Of a stretch of 64,000 nt of DNA, positions 45,389 to 55,667 are shown piece after piece (the stretch's first letter is position 1; every line of letters starts with the position of its first letter). The position numbers were made by a program, and so were the translations under genes. The notes below the pieces were generated by a model. The model saw nothing but the letters and a program-made list of their open reading frames with translations. It ran no database searches and had not been told where the DNA came from. The DNA is from Marinobacterium lacunae (GTDB lineage: Bacteria; Pseudomonadota; Gammaproteobacteria; Pseudomonadales; Balneatricaceae), in contig NZ_JMQN01000038.1 of assembly GCF_000705555.1 (NCBI RefSeq), forward strand, positions 1-64,000. Direction: 5' to 3'.

Positions 45389-47382
45389 CAGGCGGCCTCC
45401 TCGTCGTCGGTGGCCAGTGCGATCAGGGCGTCGCCCTCTTTGACCTGCTCACCCTCGGTGAAAAAGATGTCGCTGACGATGCCGTCATGAGGCGCATGGA
45501 TGCTGTGCTCCATCTTCATCGCTTCCATGATCACCAGTGTCTGGCCCGCTTCAACCTGCTGACCCTTGCCGACCAGAATCGCGACAACAGCGCCGTTCAT
45601 CGGGGCCGACAGTGAGCCTTGCGCGCCCTGATCCGTCTCGGCGAAGGTGTCGCGGTGCTGACGGCAGATGAACTGGTCACCCTCGTGGAACAGGGTCAGG
45701 TTGTCACCATCCTGATAGCCGTGCAGCGTCAGGCGATGGCCGTCGATTACCAGTTGCAGGGCGTCTTTTTCAAGCTGGGCGTTAACGCGGTGGCTGGCAC
45801 CGCTGAGCGTGATCTCATACTCACCCGGCAGTTCACGCACGCTCAGTTCGTGAGTCATATCGCCCACCACCAGCTTCAGCGGACGGGCATACTCGGAGTT
45901 GAGCCGCCAGCCGTTTTGGGCCGAGAAGGGGGAGTGCTCGTCACCGCGGATGCGATCACCCTTGCGGGCCAGCTCCAAAAACCAGGCGGCTGCGCTGACA
46001 AGGCAGCGGTCCAGGTCGAGCCTGCCCGGTGCAAACAATCGCTCGCGGTGGCGCTCGATAAAGCCGGTATCCAGCTGCACCTCACGGAAGGGTGTGGCAT
46101 CGGCCAGACGGTGCAGGAAGCGGGTGTTGGTTTTCAGGCCGCCAATACGGTACTGCTCAAGGGCCTGCACCATGCGGTTGATCGCGCCTTCGCGGCTGTC
46201 GTCCCAGACGATCAGCTTGGCGATCATCGGGTCGTAATAGACGCTGACCTCATCGCCTTCGATCACGCCGGTGTCCACGCGGACATGGGCGCTTTCATCG
46301 GGGGTGCGCAGGTAGCGCAGTGTGCCGGTGGCGGGCAGGAAATCCTGATCCGGGTCTTCGGCGTAGATGCGGGCTTCAAGCGCATGGCCGCGTATCTTGA
46401 TCTCGTCCTGCTTGAGCGGCAGAGGCTCGCCATCGGCGACACGCAGCTGCCACTCCACCAGATCAAGGCCGGTGATCATCTCGGTGACAGGGTGTTCCAC
46501 CTGCAGGCGGGTGTTCATCTCCATGAAGTAGAACGAGCCGTCCACGTCATAGAGAAACTCGACGGTGCCCGCGCCGACATAGTCGATCGCCTGCGCGGCG
46601 CGCACGGCGGCTTCACCCATGGCGCGGCGGGTGTCGTCAGACAGGCCCGGTGCCGGTGCTTCTTCTATGACTTTCTGGTGACGGCGCTGTATCGAGCAGT
46701 CACGCTCGGCCAGATAAACGCCGTTGCCCTGGCTGTCGCAGAACACCTGAATCTCCACGTGGCGCGGCTGTGTCAGGTATTTCTCGATCAGCATATTGGG
46801 GTTGCCGAAGGCGTTTTTCGCCTCGCGGCAGGCGGAGGTGAGTGCCTCGTCGAACGCTTTGAGCGATTCAACCACGCGCATACCCTTGCCGCCGCCACCG
46901 GCGACCGCTTTCAGCAGCAGCGGGAAGCCGCACTTTTCCGCTTCGCGCTTGAGGGTGTCGGGCGATTGGTCATCGCCGTGATAACCCGGCACCAACGGCA
47001 CGCCAGCGGTCTCCATGATCGCCTTGGCGGCGGATTTTGAGCCCATTGCGGCAATAGCGCTGGAAGGCGGGCCAATAAAGACGATGCCGTTGCGCTCGCA
47101 GGCGTTGGCAAATTCGGTGTTCTCGGACAGGAAGCCATACCCGGGATGAACCGCCTGCGCACCCGACTCCTTACAGATCTCAATAATGCGATCGGCGCGC
47201 AGATAGCTTTCGCTGCTGGGCGCGGGGCCGAGCAGGAAGGCTTCGTCGGCCATGGCGACATGGCGTGCGTTGCGGTCTGCTTCGGAGTACACGGCAACAC
47301 ACTTGATACCGAGGCGGTGCGCGGTCTTGATAACCCGGCAGGCGATCTCGCCGCGGTTAGCTATGAGTATTTTATTGAACAT
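45388..47382 (-). CDS. liuD: Methylcrotonyl-CoA carboxylase biotin-containing (alpha) subunit
   Basis: A 664-residue subunit that carboxylates biotin with ATP and bicarbonate. The order is biotin carboxylase (1-450; [38 protein letters not shown]), a linking domain, and a biotinyl domain with the modified Lys in MEAMKMEHS near 621. It works with the liuB subunit to make 3-methylglutaconyl-CoA. Six bases separate it from liuC. Confidence 0.97.
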   Translation of the reverse strand: MFNKILIANRGEIACRVIKTAHRLGIKCVAVYSEADRNARHVAMADEAFLLGPAPSSESYLRADRIIEICKESGAQAVHPGYGFLSENTEFANACERNGIVFIGPPSSAIAAMGSKSAAKAIMETAGVPLVPGYHGDDQSPDTLKREAEKCGFPLLLKAVAGGGGKGMRVVESLKAFDEALTSACREAKNAFGNPNMLIEKYLTQPRHVEIQVFCDSQGNGVYLAERDCSIQRRHQKVIEEAPAPGLSDDTRRAMGEAAVRAAQAIDYVGAGTVEFLYDVDGSFYFMEMNTRLQVEHPVTEMITGLDLVEWQLRVADGEPLPLKQDEIKIRGHALEARIYAEDPDQDFLPATGTLRYLRTPDESAHVRVDTGVIEGDEVSVYYDPMIAKLIVWDDSREGAINRMVQALEQYRIGGLKTNTRFLHRLADATPFREVQLDTGFIERHRERLFAPGRLDLDRCLVSAAAWFLELARKGDRIRGDEHSPFSAQNGWRLNSEYARPLKLVVGDMTHELSVRELPGEYEITLSGASHRVNAQLEKDALQLVIDGHRLTLHGYQDGDNLTLFHEGDQFICRQHRDTFAETDQGAQGSLSAPMNGAVVAILVGKGQQVEAGQTLVIMEAMKMEHSIHAPHDGIVSDIFFTEGEQVKEGDALIALATDDEEAA

Positions 47383-47388
47383 CGTTGC

Positions 47389-48198
47389 TTATTCCTCTTG
47401 CCCTTTCGGGGCCTCGACCCAGTTGGGCTGACGCTTGTTCAGGAAGGCGCTCAGCCCCTCCTGACCCTCGGCGCTGACGCGGATATCGGCGATGCGCCGG
47501 GCGGTGTCGTCGATCACGTTCTGGTCAATCGGTTTCTGGCTCACGGCGTGGATCAGCTTTTTCGCCTCGGCAATGCCCTGCGGGCTGTTGCGGCGTAGCT
47601 GCCCGATGAGCGTCTGCGCAATCGACTCAAGCTGAGCGTCGTCATTGGCTAGCTCATGTACCAATCCAAAGCCCTTGGCGGCTGTGGCATCGAACGCCTC
47701 GGCGGTTACAAAGTAACGCCGTGCCTGACGCTCACCGATGGCGCGCACCACATAGGGGCTGATCACGGCCGGTATCAGGCCTATCTTCACTTCAGAGAGG
47801 CAGAAACGGGCATCGTTGCGGGCGATGACGATATCGCAGCAGGCGGCCAAGCCTACAGCGCCGCCGTAGGCCGCACCCTGTACCAGCGCCAGCGTGGGTT
47901 TGGAGAGGTTGTTCAGCCGCTCCATCAGGCGCGCCAGTTGCCTGGCATCTTCGAGGTTCTGCTCATGGCTGTTTTGCGCCATGCGCTTCATCCAGCCAAG
48001 GTCGGCGCCGGCGGAGAAGTTCTTGCCGTTGGCGCGAAGCACCAGCGCCCGCACGCTTGCATCCTTGTCGGTTGTCTCCAGCGCATCGATGATCTGGGCG
48101 ATCATTGTGTCGTCGAAAGCGTTGTGCACCTCGGGGCGATTCAGAGTCAGCCAGGCGGTGCCCTGGGCGTCGCGCCTCAGTTCTACATAATCTGTCAT
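47389..48198 (-). CDS. liuC: Methylglutaconyl-CoA hydratase
   Basis: A 269-residue crotonase-fold enzyme that hydrates 3-methylglutaconyl-CoA to HMG-CoA. FSAGADLGWMKRM forms the oxyanion site near 60 and GAAYGGAVGLAACCDIVIA the second oxyanion loop; LSEVKIGLIPAVISPYVV follows. The assignment to LiuC rather than a general enoyl-CoA hydratase rests on operon position. Confidence 0.94.
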   Translation of the reverse strand: MTDYVELRRDAQGTAWLTLNRPEVHNAFDDTMIAQIIDALETTDKDASVRALVLRANGKNFSAGADLGWMKRMAQNSHEQNLEDARQLARLMERLNNLSKPTLALVQGAAYGGAVGLAACCDIVIARNDARFCLSEVKIGLIPAVISPYVVRAIGERQARRYFVTAEAFDATAAKGFGLVHELANDDAQLESIAQTLIGQLRRNSPQGIAEAKKLIHAVSQKPIDQNVIDDTARRIADIRVSAEGQEGLSAFLNKRQPNWVEAPKGQEE

Positions 48199-48218
48199 GT
48201 GAGCTCCTTGCCGCCCGG

Positions 48219-49826
48219 TTACATGCGGAACACGCCGAAGCGTGTCTCACGCTGGGGTGCATTGAGTGCCGCCGACAGCCCCATTGCGACTACCTCGCGG
48301 GTTTGCGCGGGGTCGATAACGCCGTCGTCCCATAGGCGTGCCGAGGCGTAGTAGGGGTGACCCTGATGCTCGTAGGTCTCGATGATCGGCTTTTTGAACG
48401 CGGCCTCCTCTTCGGCGGACCAGCTCTTGCCCTGACGCTCAAGACCGTCGCGGCGCACGGTGGCCAGCACGCCGGCGGCTTGTTCGCCGCCCATGACGGA
48501 GATGCGTGCATTCGGCCACATCCACAGGAAGTTGGGGTTATACGCACGTCCGCACATGCCGTAGTTGCCGGCGCCGAACGAGCCGCCGATCAGTACGGTG
48601 AGCTTGGGCACATTGGCGCAAGCCACCGCGGTGACCATCTTGGCGCCATGCTTGGCGATCCCTTCGGATTCCGCTTTCTGGCCCACCATGAAGCCGGTGA
48701 TGTTTTGCAGAAACAGCAGCGGGATGTTGCGCTGGCAGCACAGCTCGATGAAGTGTGCGCCTTTCTGCGCCGAATCGCCGAACAAAATACCGTTGTTGGC
48801 AATAATGCCGACCGGATAGCCGTAAATATGCGCAAAGCCGGTAACCAGCGTCGTGCCGTAGAGCTTTTTGAACTCGTCAAACTCCGAGCCGTCGACAATG
48901 CGCGCGATCACCTCGCGAGCGTCGTAGGGCTTTTTAAGGTCAGTACCGACAATGCCGTACAGCTCATCGGCCGCATAGAGCGGGGCGACGGGTTCACGCA
49001 GATCGAGCGGTGGGTTTTTGCGCTTGTTCAGGTTGGCCACACAGTTGCGGGCGATCTGCAGGGCGTGAGCGTCGTTTTCGGCGTAGTGGTCGGCAACGCC
49101 GGAGGTGCGACAGTGTACATCCGCACCGCCGAGATCCTCGGCGGATACCTCTTCGCCGGTGGCGGCTTTCACCAAGGGCGGGCCGGCCAGGAAGATGGTG
49201 CCCTGATTGCGCACAATGATCGACTCATCGGCCATTGCCGGTACATAGGCACCGCCTGCGGTACACAGGCCCATGACTACGGCAATCTGCGGAATGCCCT
49301 TGGCGGACATCTGCGCCTGATTGTAAAAAATGCGGCCGAAGTGGTCGCGGTCCGGGAATACTTCGTCCTGACGGGGCAGGTTGGCACCACCTGAGTCCAC
49401 CAGATAGATGCACGGCAGGTGGTTGCGCTCGGCAATCTCCTGAGCGCGCAGGTGTTTCTTGGCGGTAAGCGGGTAGTAGGTGCCGCCTTTTACGGTGGCA
49501 TCATTGGCCACAATCATGCACTCGACACCGCTCACGCGGCCGATGCCGGTGATAATGCCGGCTGCCGGTACGTTCTCGTCGTACACGTTGTACGCGGCCA
49601 GTTGTGAGAGTTCGAGAAAGGGGGAGCCTTCATCGAGCAGGGCGTTGATGCGTTCACGCGGCAGCAGCTTGCCGCGTGCGAGATGGCGCTGCTGGTAGTC
49701 GGGGCCGCCGCCGAGCTCGACGGTGGCGACCTTGTCGCGCAGGTCGGCCACGGCTTCACGCATGGAGGCGTCGTTGTGGCGGAACTCGTCGCTGCGCGCG
49801 TTGATCTTGGTTTGCAGAACGGGCAT
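48219..49826 (-). CDS. liuB: Methylcrotonyl-CoA carboxylase carboxyltransferase (beta) subunit
   Basis: A 535-residue carboxyltransferase that moves CO2 from biotin to 3-methylcrotonyl-CoA. [20 protein letters not shown] is typical of MCC-beta; [16 protein letters not shown] and [20 protein letters not shown] carry the acyl-CoA and carboxybiotin oxyanion loops. Full family length. Confidence 0.97.
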   Translation of the reverse strand: MPVLQTKINARSDEFRHNDASMREAVADLRDKVATVELGGGPDYQQRHLARGKLLPRERINALLDEGSPFLELSQLAAYNVYDENVPAAGIITGIGRVSGVECMIVANDATVKGGTYYPLTAKKHLRAQEIAERNHLPCIYLVDSGGANLPRQDEVFPDRDHFGRIFYNQAQMSAKGIPQIAVVMGLCTAGGAYVPAMADESIIVRNQGTIFLAGPPLVKAATGEEVSAEDLGGADVHCRTSGVADHYAENDAHALQIARNCVANLNKRKNPPLDLREPVAPLYAADELYGIVGTDLKKPYDAREVIARIVDGSEFDEFKKLYGTTLVTGFAHIYGYPVGIIANNGILFGDSAQKGAHFIELCCQRNIPLLFLQNITGFMVGQKAESEGIAKHGAKMVTAVACANVPKLTVLIGGSFGAGNYGMCGRAYNPNFLWMWPNARISVMGGEQAAGVLATVRRDGLERQGKSWSAEEEAAFKKPIIETYEHQGHPYYASARLWDDGVIDPAQTREVVAMGLSAALNAPQRETRFGVFRM

Positions 49827-49888
49827 GTCGTTCTCCCAGTGTGCTTGTTGTTATACGGACTGCCTGTTGGGTTGTGGTGTACGCCCGA

Positions 49889-51055
49889 TCAATTGTTCAG
49901 GAACAGCTCGCGGCCGATCAGCATGCGGCGAATCTCGGATGTTCCGGCGCCGATCTCGTACAGCTTGGCATCACGCAGCAGTCGCCCGGTGGGAAACTCG
50001 TTGATATAGCCGTTGCCGCCGAGCAGCTGGATCGCATCCAGTGCCAGCTTAGTGGCGTTTTCAGCTGAGTAGAGTATGGCGCCTGCACAATCCTTGCGGC
50101 TGGTTTCGCCACGCTCGGCGGCGCGGGATACGGTGTAGATGTACGATTTCGACGCGTTCATCAATGTGTACATGTCGGCCAGCTTACCCTGTACCAGCTC
50201 GAACTCGCCGATCGCCTTGCCAAACTGCTGGCGGTCGCGGCAGTAGGGCACAACTATATCCATAGCGGCCTGCATGATGCCGAGCGGCCCGCCGGAGAGT
50301 ACCAGCCGCTCGTAGTCCAGGCCGCTCATCAATACACGCACACCGCCGTTGAGTTCGCCCAGGATGTTCTCTTTCGGGACTACGCAGTCTTCAAACACCA
50401 GCTCGCAGGTGTTGGATCCACGCATGCCGAGCTTGTCGAGCTTCTGATGACGGGAAAAGCCGGGGAAGTCGCGCTCGACAATGAACGCGGTGATGCCACG
50501 GGGGCCTGCCGTAACGTCGGTCTTGGCGTAGATCACATAGGTGTGGGCATCGGGGCCGTTGGTGATCCACATCTTGTTGCCGTTGAGCACGTAGTGATCG
50601 CCGTTGTCGCGGGCGTGCAGTTTCATCGATACCACGTCGGAACCTGCATTGGGTTCGGACATCGCCAGTGCGCCGATATGTTCGCCGCTGATCAGCTTGG
50701 GCAGGTATTTCTGCTTTTGCTCTTCTGTGCCGTTGCGGTGAATCTGGTTAACGCAGAGGTTTGAGTGCGCGCCGTAGGAGAGGCCCACCGAAGCTGAGGC
50801 GCGGCTGATCTCTTCCATGGCGATCACATGAGCCAGATAACCCATGTCGACACCGCCGTACTCCTCTTTAACGGTGATGCCGAGCAGGCCCATATCACCG
50901 AACTTGCGCCACAGATCGTTGGGGAAGGCGTTTTCACGGTCGATCTCTTCCGCACGTGGTGCTATCTCGCGGCTGGCGAAGGTGTTGATCTGCTCGCGCA
51001 GCATATCGAGGGTTTCGCCAAGTCCAAAATTGAGGCTGGTGTACTGTGAAATCAT
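49889..51055 (-). CDS. liuA: Isovaleryl-CoA dehydrogenase
   Basis: A 388-residue FAD enzyme oxidising isovaleryl-CoA to 3-methylcrotonyl-CoA. [20 protein letters not shown] and [19 protein letters not shown] are acyl-CoA dehydrogenase signatures. The catalytic base of isovaleryl-CoA dehydrogenase, a Glu in helix G, is seen in [15 protein letters not shown] near 254. Electrons should pass to the EtfAB encoded about 22 kb to the left. Confidence 0.96.
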   Translation of the reverse strand: MISQYTSLNFGLGETLDMLREQINTFASREIAPRAEEIDRENAFPNDLWRKFGDMGLLGITVKEEYGGVDMGYLAHVIAMEEISRASASVGLSYGAHSNLCVNQIHRNGTEEQKQKYLPKLISGEHIGALAMSEPNAGSDVVSMKLHARDNGDHYVLNGNKMWITNGPDAHTYVIYAKTDVTAGPRGITAFIVERDFPGFSRHQKLDKLGMRGSNTCELVFEDCVVPKENILGELNGGVRVLMSGLDYERLVLSGGPLGIMQAAMDIVVPYCRDRQQFGKAIGEFELVQGKLADMYTLMNASKSYIYTVSRAAERGETSRKDCAGAILYSAENATKLALDAIQLLGGNGYINEFPTGRLLRDAKLYEIGAGTSEIRRMLIGRELFLNN

Positions 51056-51100
51056 CGTTCTCTACCTATGTGCTTTGCGCATCGGATCCCGCTAAGGGGC

Positions 51101-51514
51101 CTAACTTGCTTGTTGTTTTTGTGTAAGCAATTCGTTCAGGGCGTCGCGGCAGCGGCGCTCTGCGTTGTCCAGTTCCAGTTGTACCATCGCGATATCTTTC
51201 AGCTGCTGATCAAGCTCGGCGCGCTTCTGGTGGATGATCTCCATCAGCAGGTTGAGCTGCTTCTCACTACCGCTGGGCGTTTCATCCCAGAGTGAAAACA
51301 GATCGCGTATCTCCGCCAGCGAGAAGCCCAGGCGCTTGCCGCGCAGTATCAGTTTCATGCGCACGCGGTCCTGACGGCTGTAGATGCGTGTCTGGCCGCG
51401 GCGGGTGGGATGCAGCAGCGCCTGATCTTCATAGAAGCGGATGCTGCGTGTGGTGACATCGAACTCGCTGGCCAGCTCGCTGATGGAATAGCTCTTTTTC
51501 TTTTCCGTCATCAT
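51101..51514 (-). CDS. liuR: MerR-family regulator of the liu operon
   Basis: A 137-residue regulator with an N-terminal winged helix-turn-helix (SISELASEFDVTTRSIRFYEDQ) and a C-terminal dimerising coiled coil (about 80-125). It has no metal-binding Cys, as in LiuR. It is the first gene of the liu operon, 45 bases before liuA, and a perfect 16-base palindrome lies 40 bases upstream of its start. Confidence 0.92.
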   Translation of the reverse strand: MMTEKKKSYSISELASEFDVTTRSIRFYEDQALLHPTRRGQTRIYSRQDRVRMKLILRGKRLGFSLAEIRDLFSLWDETPSGSEKQLNLLMEIIHQKRAELDQQLKDIAMVQLELDNAERRCRDALNELLTQKQQAS

Positions 51515-51554
51515 CGTGCTCGTACTGTTGGACGTGTTTTCAGGCTAGTGGAAG

Positions 51555-51570
51555 TTTACGTTAACGTAAA
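51555..51570. promoter_or_regulatory. LiuR-type operator before liuR
   Basis: TTTACGTTAACGTAAA is a perfect 16-base palindrome. Similar sequences are the known target of LiuR in proteobacteria, from memory. Closely matching copies lie at 57671-57686 and 57851-57866. Confidence 0.7.
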
Positions 51571-51576
51571 GCAAAA

Positions 51577-51594
51577 ATAGGTATATACCCTTAT
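51577..51594. promoter_or_regulatory. 18-base dyad before liuR
   Basis: ATAGGTATATACCCTTAT, six bases after the LiuR-type palindrome. Same dyad class as those before etfB, the sensor kinase gene and livG. Confidence 0.5.
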
Positions 51595-51679
51595 TTTGCT
51601 TTACGTGCTGGATCTTTCATAAGTAATTGAATGTACGAATTAAAAGATCGGGATGAGCGTGTTTTTGCAATGGGTATAA

Positions 51680-51713
51680 GACTAAAGTAGTAATGGTGAA
51701 TACCTATTTGTAT
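51680..51713 (+). promoter_or_regulatory. Conserved promoter block upstream of the LacI-family gene
   Basis: The block runs GACTAAAGTAGTA, then TGGTGAATACCTATTT. It matches 25 of 30 bases with 57797-57826 before livG, in the same orientation relative to the downstream gene. It may be an activator site. Confidence 0.5.
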
Positions 51714-51856
51714 TCATGCTTTCACCTGCAATCCATGCAGCCCCCGGCGTCTTTTTTCTGCCGTTATTCCGTCACCGATGTGTCATCTGTTGTTGCTACC
51801 TTGCCTGAAATGAGATCGATCTCATTTTGTATAAACAGTGCACAGCAGGGATCTGC

Positions 51857-52894
51857 ATGAGTGATTTGGCAACAGTTGCGAAACGAGCGGGCGTATCCCG
51901 GGCCACAGCGGCCAGAGCGTTTTCACAGCCAGAGCTGGTGCGCGCAAGCACACTGGCGCGGGTAATGGCCGCAGCAGCGGAGCTTTCGTTTCGCCCCAAC
52001 AGGCTGGCGCAGCAGCTGCGCACCCAAGCTACCCGCATCATCGGGGTACTGATTCCAGATCTTCGCAATCCGGTATTCACCGAGCAGCTACAGGCGATGG
52101 AGATCGCAGCCCGGGCGCAGGGGTATGCATTGATGGTGACGACCACCGGATACGATGCCAGCCGTGAAGCGGAAATTGTGGAGGAGATGCTGTGTCAACG
52201 GGTGGACGGACTGGTACTGACTGTGGCGGATGCGGAGCACAGCGAGCTGTTAGTCAAGCTTGAGCAAGAGTCTGTGCCCTATGTGCTGGTCTACAACCAA
52301 CCCGATTCCGAGTCTGTGTGTGCAGTCTCGGTCGACAACCGGCAGGCGATGCATCAGGCCACGCAATATCTCTATTCGCTGGGGCATCGTCATATCGGCA
52401 TGGTTGCAGGTCCCGTGGCGCAGTCAGATCGCGCCCGTTTGCGTTACGAGGGCTATTGCCGGGCGATGGAGATGTGCGGATTGGTGCGACAACCGGTGAT
52501 CGAGATGCCGCACCACACGCGAGCCCGCTTTGAGCTGTTGGCACCCTGGCTGGAAGGGCCTGAGAGACTGACGGCATTGTTGTGCTCCAACGATCTGCTG
52601 GCGTTGAGCGTAATCGGTGATCTACAGCGTCAGGGTTATCGGGTGCCCGACGATCTGTCCGTGATCGGCTTTGACGGTATCGAACTGGGCGAATTGACCT
52701 ACCCGTCGCTCTGTTCCGTGGTTCAACCGCGTGCGGCCATTGGCCGTGAGGCGGTCGAGGTGTTGCTGGCCAGGATGAGGGGCGAGCAGCCGAAGATCCA
52801 AAGACTGCCTCATCAACTCAGAGAGGGTGAGAGTGCCGGACCGCTGCAACGGTCCGACACAGACGCTCGCCGCACTGTACCCGTAAGTACTTAA
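51857..52894 (+). CDS. LacI-family transcriptional regulator
   Basis: A 345-residue repressor. I chose ATG 51857, which puts the helix-turn-helix (LATVAKRAGVSRATAARAFS) at the very N-terminus as in all LacI proteins; GCAGGGA lies upstream. The hinge helix ANRLAQQLRT-like segment and the periplasmic-binding-protein-like effector domain (about 60-330) follow. It sits 19 bases upstream of an ABC importer operon and probably controls it in response to the imported ligand. Confidence 0.93.
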   Translation: MSDLATVAKRAGVSRATAARAFSQPELVRASTLARVMAAAAELSFRPNRLAQQLRTQATRIIGVLIPDLRNPVFTEQLQAMEIAARAQGYALMVTTTGYDASREAEIVEEMLCQRVDGLVLTVADAEHSELLVKLEQESVPYVLVYNQPDSESVCAVSVDNRQAMHQATQYLYSLGHRHIGMVAGPVAQSDRARLRYEGYCRAMEMCGLVRQPVIEMPHHTRARFELLAPWLEGPERLTALLCSNDLLALSVIGDLQRQGYRVPDDLSVIGFDGIELGELTYPSLCSVVQPRAAIGREAVEVLLARMRGEQPKIQRLPHQLREGESAGPLQRSDTDARRTVPVST

Positions 52895-52913
52895 CGTCTA
52901 AGCAGGAGTCATT

Positions 52914-53930
52914 ATGAAGAAGTCGTCTTGGCTGCGCCAGTTGGCCGCACCCATGTTGTTGGCCGCCGGCATTGCCGGCCCCGTTCAGGCCGCTGAAACC
53001 GCTATCTGCTACAACTGCCCGCCGCAATGGGCTGATTGGGGTACCCAGCTGAAATCGATCAAGGATGATCTGGGTATCAGTGTGCCTCAGGACAACAAGA
53101 ACTCCGGCCAGTCACTGGCGCAGTTGCTGGCAGAGAAAGCCAATCCGGTGGCGGATGTCGTCTACTACGGCGTGACCTTCGGTATCCAGGCTCAGCAATC
53201 CGATGTGGTCAGCAGCTACAAGCCTGCGCATTGGGATGAGATTCCTGCTGGCCTGAAAGATCCGGACGGGCACTGGTTCGCGATCCACTCCGGAACTCTG
53301 GGCTTCATGGTCAATGTCGATGCGCTGGGCGGTAAGCCGGTTCCGCGCTCATGGAGCGACCTGCTGAAGCCGGAATACAAGGGGATGGTCGGCTATCTGG
53401 ATCCCTCCAGTGCGTTTGTCGGTTATGTCGGTGCGGTAGCGATCAATCAGGCCGAGGGCGGTAACCTGGATGATTTCTCTCCGGCGATCAGCTACTTCGA
53501 CAAGTTGGCGGCCAACGATCCGATCGTGCCGAAACAGACCGCCTATGCACGTGTGCTCTCCGGCGAGATACCCATCCTGCTGGACTACGACTTCAACGCC
53601 TACCGCGCCAAGTATAAAGATCACGCCAATGTTGAGTTCGTGATTCCCTCTGAAGGTAGCGTCGTAGTGCCTTACGTCATGAGCCTGGTTAAGAGTGGGC
53701 CCCATGCGGAACAGGGCAAGAAGGTGCTGGACTACGTGATGTCCGACAAGGGACAGGCCGTGTGGGCGAACGCCTTTCTGCGTCCGGTAAGGGCAAGTGC
53801 TATTTCGCCGGAGGCTCAAGCGTATTTCCTGCCGGCCAGCGAATATGCCCGGGCGAAGCCTGTTGATTTTGCCCACATGGCAAGGGTGCAAAAAGCGTTC
53901 TCTGCCCGTTACATGGCTGAGGTGAATTGA
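52914..53930 (+). CDS. ABC transporter periplasmic substrate-binding protein (Fe3+/AEP/polyamine type)
   Basis: A 338-residue secreted binding protein with a signal peptide cleaved near AGPVQAAE (about 27). ADVVYYGVTFGIQAQQ and GLKDPDGHWFAIHSGTLGFMVN are typical of family 1/6 binding proteins that carry ferric iron, phosphonates or polyamines. AGGAG lies before the start. The ligand is unknown; the GpdQ-like phosphodiesterase at the operon end points to a phosphate ester or phosphonate. Confidence 0.9.
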   Translation: MKKSSWLRQLAAPMLLAAGIAGPVQAAETAICYNCPPQWADWGTQLKSIKDDLGISVPQDNKNSGQSLAQLLAEKANPVADVVYYGVTFGIQAQQSDVVSSYKPAHWDEIPAGLKDPDGHWFAIHSGTLGFMVNVDALGGKPVPRSWSDLLKPEYKGMVGYLDPSSAFVGYVGAVAINQAEGGNLDDFSPAISYFDKLAANDPIVPKQTAYARVLSGEIPILLDYDFNAYRAKYKDHANVEFVIPSEGSVVVPYVMSLVKSGPHAEQGKKVLDYVMSDKGQAVWANAFLRPVRASAISPEAQAYFLPASEYARAKPVDFAHMARVQKAFSARYMAEVN

Positions 53931-54820
53931 TGTCGCAGGATGTACTGGCGACAGAAGGGCAGCCCGCACGCCGGGCTGTCTTTCACCCTGTGTTGAAACG
54001 GTTCCGGCGGATGGCCAGCCACTGGTGGCTCGCCCCCGCGCTCGGTTTCTTTTGCGCCTTCTGGTTGTTGCCCTTTGTACAGCTGATCGCCATTGGCGCG
54101 CAGCCAGATAACAGCAGTCAGACGCTCGGGTATTGGGCGGTGCTCACGCACAGTCAGTATCTCTGGAGCCTGCTGTCGACGGTGTTGCTTTCGCTGAGTG
54201 TTTCCCTGATCGCCGTTGCGGTAGCGGGCGTCTGCGGTTGTTTTCTGGCGCGTCACCGGTTTTTTGGCAAAAGCGCGGTGTTGGCGATGTTGACGTTTCC
54301 GCTGGCTTTTCCGGGTGTGGTTGTCGGATTTCTGGTCATTATGCTGGGAGGGCGACAGGGGCTGTCGGCGCAGATTGGGCAGGTGCTGTCCGGTGAGCAT
54401 TGGACGTTCGCCTACTCGTTGACCGGGCTGTTTGTCGGTTACCTCTATTTCTCCATACCACGGGTGATCATGACGGTGATGGCGGCGTTCGAAAAACTCG
54501 ACCCCAGTCTGGAGGAGGCGGCGCGCTCGCTCGGTGCCAGCACCTGGCGGGTGGTTCGCGATGTGCTCATACCGGGTATTCGCCCAGCGCTGATCTCCAC
54601 AGGGGCGATCTGCTTTGCCACCAGTATGGGGGCGTTCGGCACAGTGTTTACGCTGGGTACCCGCATCAACGTGGTACCCATCGCCATCTACGGTGAATTT
54701 ACCAACTACGCCAACTTCGCTATGGCCGCCGCGCTGTCGGTGATTTTGGGTGTGGTTACCTGGATTTCCCTGTCACTGGCACGCCGCTTCGCGGGTGACA
54801 GCGTAGGAGGAGGGGCGTGA
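53930..54820 (+). CDS. ABC transporter permease 1
   Basis: A 296-residue inner-membrane permease with six helices. The start ATG overlaps the stop of the binding-protein gene (TGATG). The EAA loop EEAARSLGASTWRVVRDVLIP near 205 contacts the ATPase. The pair of permeases resembles those of iron(III), aminoethylphosphonate and spermidine importers. Confidence 0.92.
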   Translation: MSQDVLATEGQPARRAVFHPVLKRFRRMASHWWLAPALGFFCAFWLLPFVQLIAIGAQPDNSSQTLGYWAVLTHSQYLWSLLSTVLLSLSVSLIAVAVAGVCGCFLARHRFFGKSAVLAMLTFPLAFPGVVVGFLVIMLGGRQGLSAQIGQVLSGEHWTFAYSLTGLFVGYLYFSIPRVIMTVMAAFEKLDPSLEEAARSLGASTWRVVRDVLIPGIRPALISTGAICFATSMGAFGTVFTLGTRINVVPIAIYGEFTNYANFAMAAALSVILGVVTWISLSLARRFAGDSVGGGA

Positions 54821-55644
54821 TGTTTTCGTCGAAAACCATCCGGTCGCGTCACGGACTGTTTCTGCTGCAACTCGCGTTTACGCTGATCGTATGCGCGTTT
54901 ATGGTCGTGCCGGTGCTCATGTCGGTGACGGCCGGTTTGACGGAGAACTATTTCGTTGGACTGAAAAGCGGGCTGACCACCCGTTGGCTGTTGGAGGTCT
55001 GGGATCTCTATGCCGACAGTATCTGGCTGTCGATCTATCTGGCGCTGGCCTGCCTCGTATGTACCCTGATTCTGGGTGTTCCCGCTGCGTACGGACTACT
55101 CAAGTGCAACCGTCGCTGGGCGGCCTTTGTCGAGGAGATGCTGTTAATGCCGGTGGCGGTGCCGGGGTTGGCCACGGCACTGGCGTTGTTGCTGGCGTAC
55201 GGCGGTTCCCAGGGTTTCCGGACCAGCTGGCTGTTCATTCTGGTAGGGCATGTACTCTTTACACTGCCGTTTATGATGCGGCCAGTCTTGTCGGTGATGC
55301 AGGCGATCGATGTGGTGCGCCTGGAAGAGGCCGCTTCAAGTCTCGGCGCCGGTCAGCTCAAGCGCTTCTTTACGGTGGTCTTGCCCAACTGTACCGGCGG
55401 CATCCTGGCTGGCGCTTTAATGGTGATTACGCTGTCGGTAGGTGAATTCAATATCACCTGGATGCTGCATACGCCACTGACCAAAACCCTGCCCGTTGGG
55501 CTGGCTGACAGTTACGCCTCCATGCGTCTGGAGGTGGGTTCGGCCTATACCCTTATCTTCCTGATGATGATCGTTCCGCTGATGATGATCATTCAGTGGG
55601 TCGGACACTGGGCGACACGCCGAGCCGAACGCGTAGGTCCCTGA
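54820..55644 (+). CDS. ABC transporter permease 2
   Basis: A 274-residue permease with six helices and the EAA loop EEAASSLGAGQLKRFFTVVLP near 180. Its start overlaps the stop of permease 1 (TGATG). GEFNITWMLHTPLTKTLPVG near 215 resembles spermidine/AEP permeases. Confidence 0.92.
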   Translation: MFSSKTIRSRHGLFLLQLAFTLIVCAFMVVPVLMSVTAGLTENYFVGLKSGLTTRWLLEVWDLYADSIWLSIYLALACLVCTLILGVPAAYGLLKCNRRWAAFVEEMLLMPVAVPGLATALALLLAYGGSQGFRTSWLFILVGHVLFTLPFMMRPVLSVMQAIDVVRLEEAASSLGAGQLKRFFTVVLPNCTGGILAGALMVITLSVGEFNITWMLHTPLTKTLPVGLADSYASMRLEVGSAYTLIFLMMIVPLMMIIQWVGHWATRRAERVGP

Positions 55645-55667
55645 GCATAACCGAACTGGAAAAGATG

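Larger units (their letters stand above)
51515..51856. other. Divergent control region between liuR and a LacI-family gene
   Basis: These 342 bases contain a LiuR-type palindrome (51555-51570), an 18-base dyad (51577-51594) and a GACTAAAGT-containing block (51680-51713). The same three-part arrangement recurs before livG with nearly the same spacing. Confidence 0.6.

Noticed and set aside
45619-47040. Plus-strand open frame of 473 codons inside liuD, and a similar one at 48357-49394 inside liuB
   Set aside because: Antisense to strongly conserved carboxylase genes with the typical His/Leu/Gly/Ala-rich shadow composition; no ribosome binding sites.
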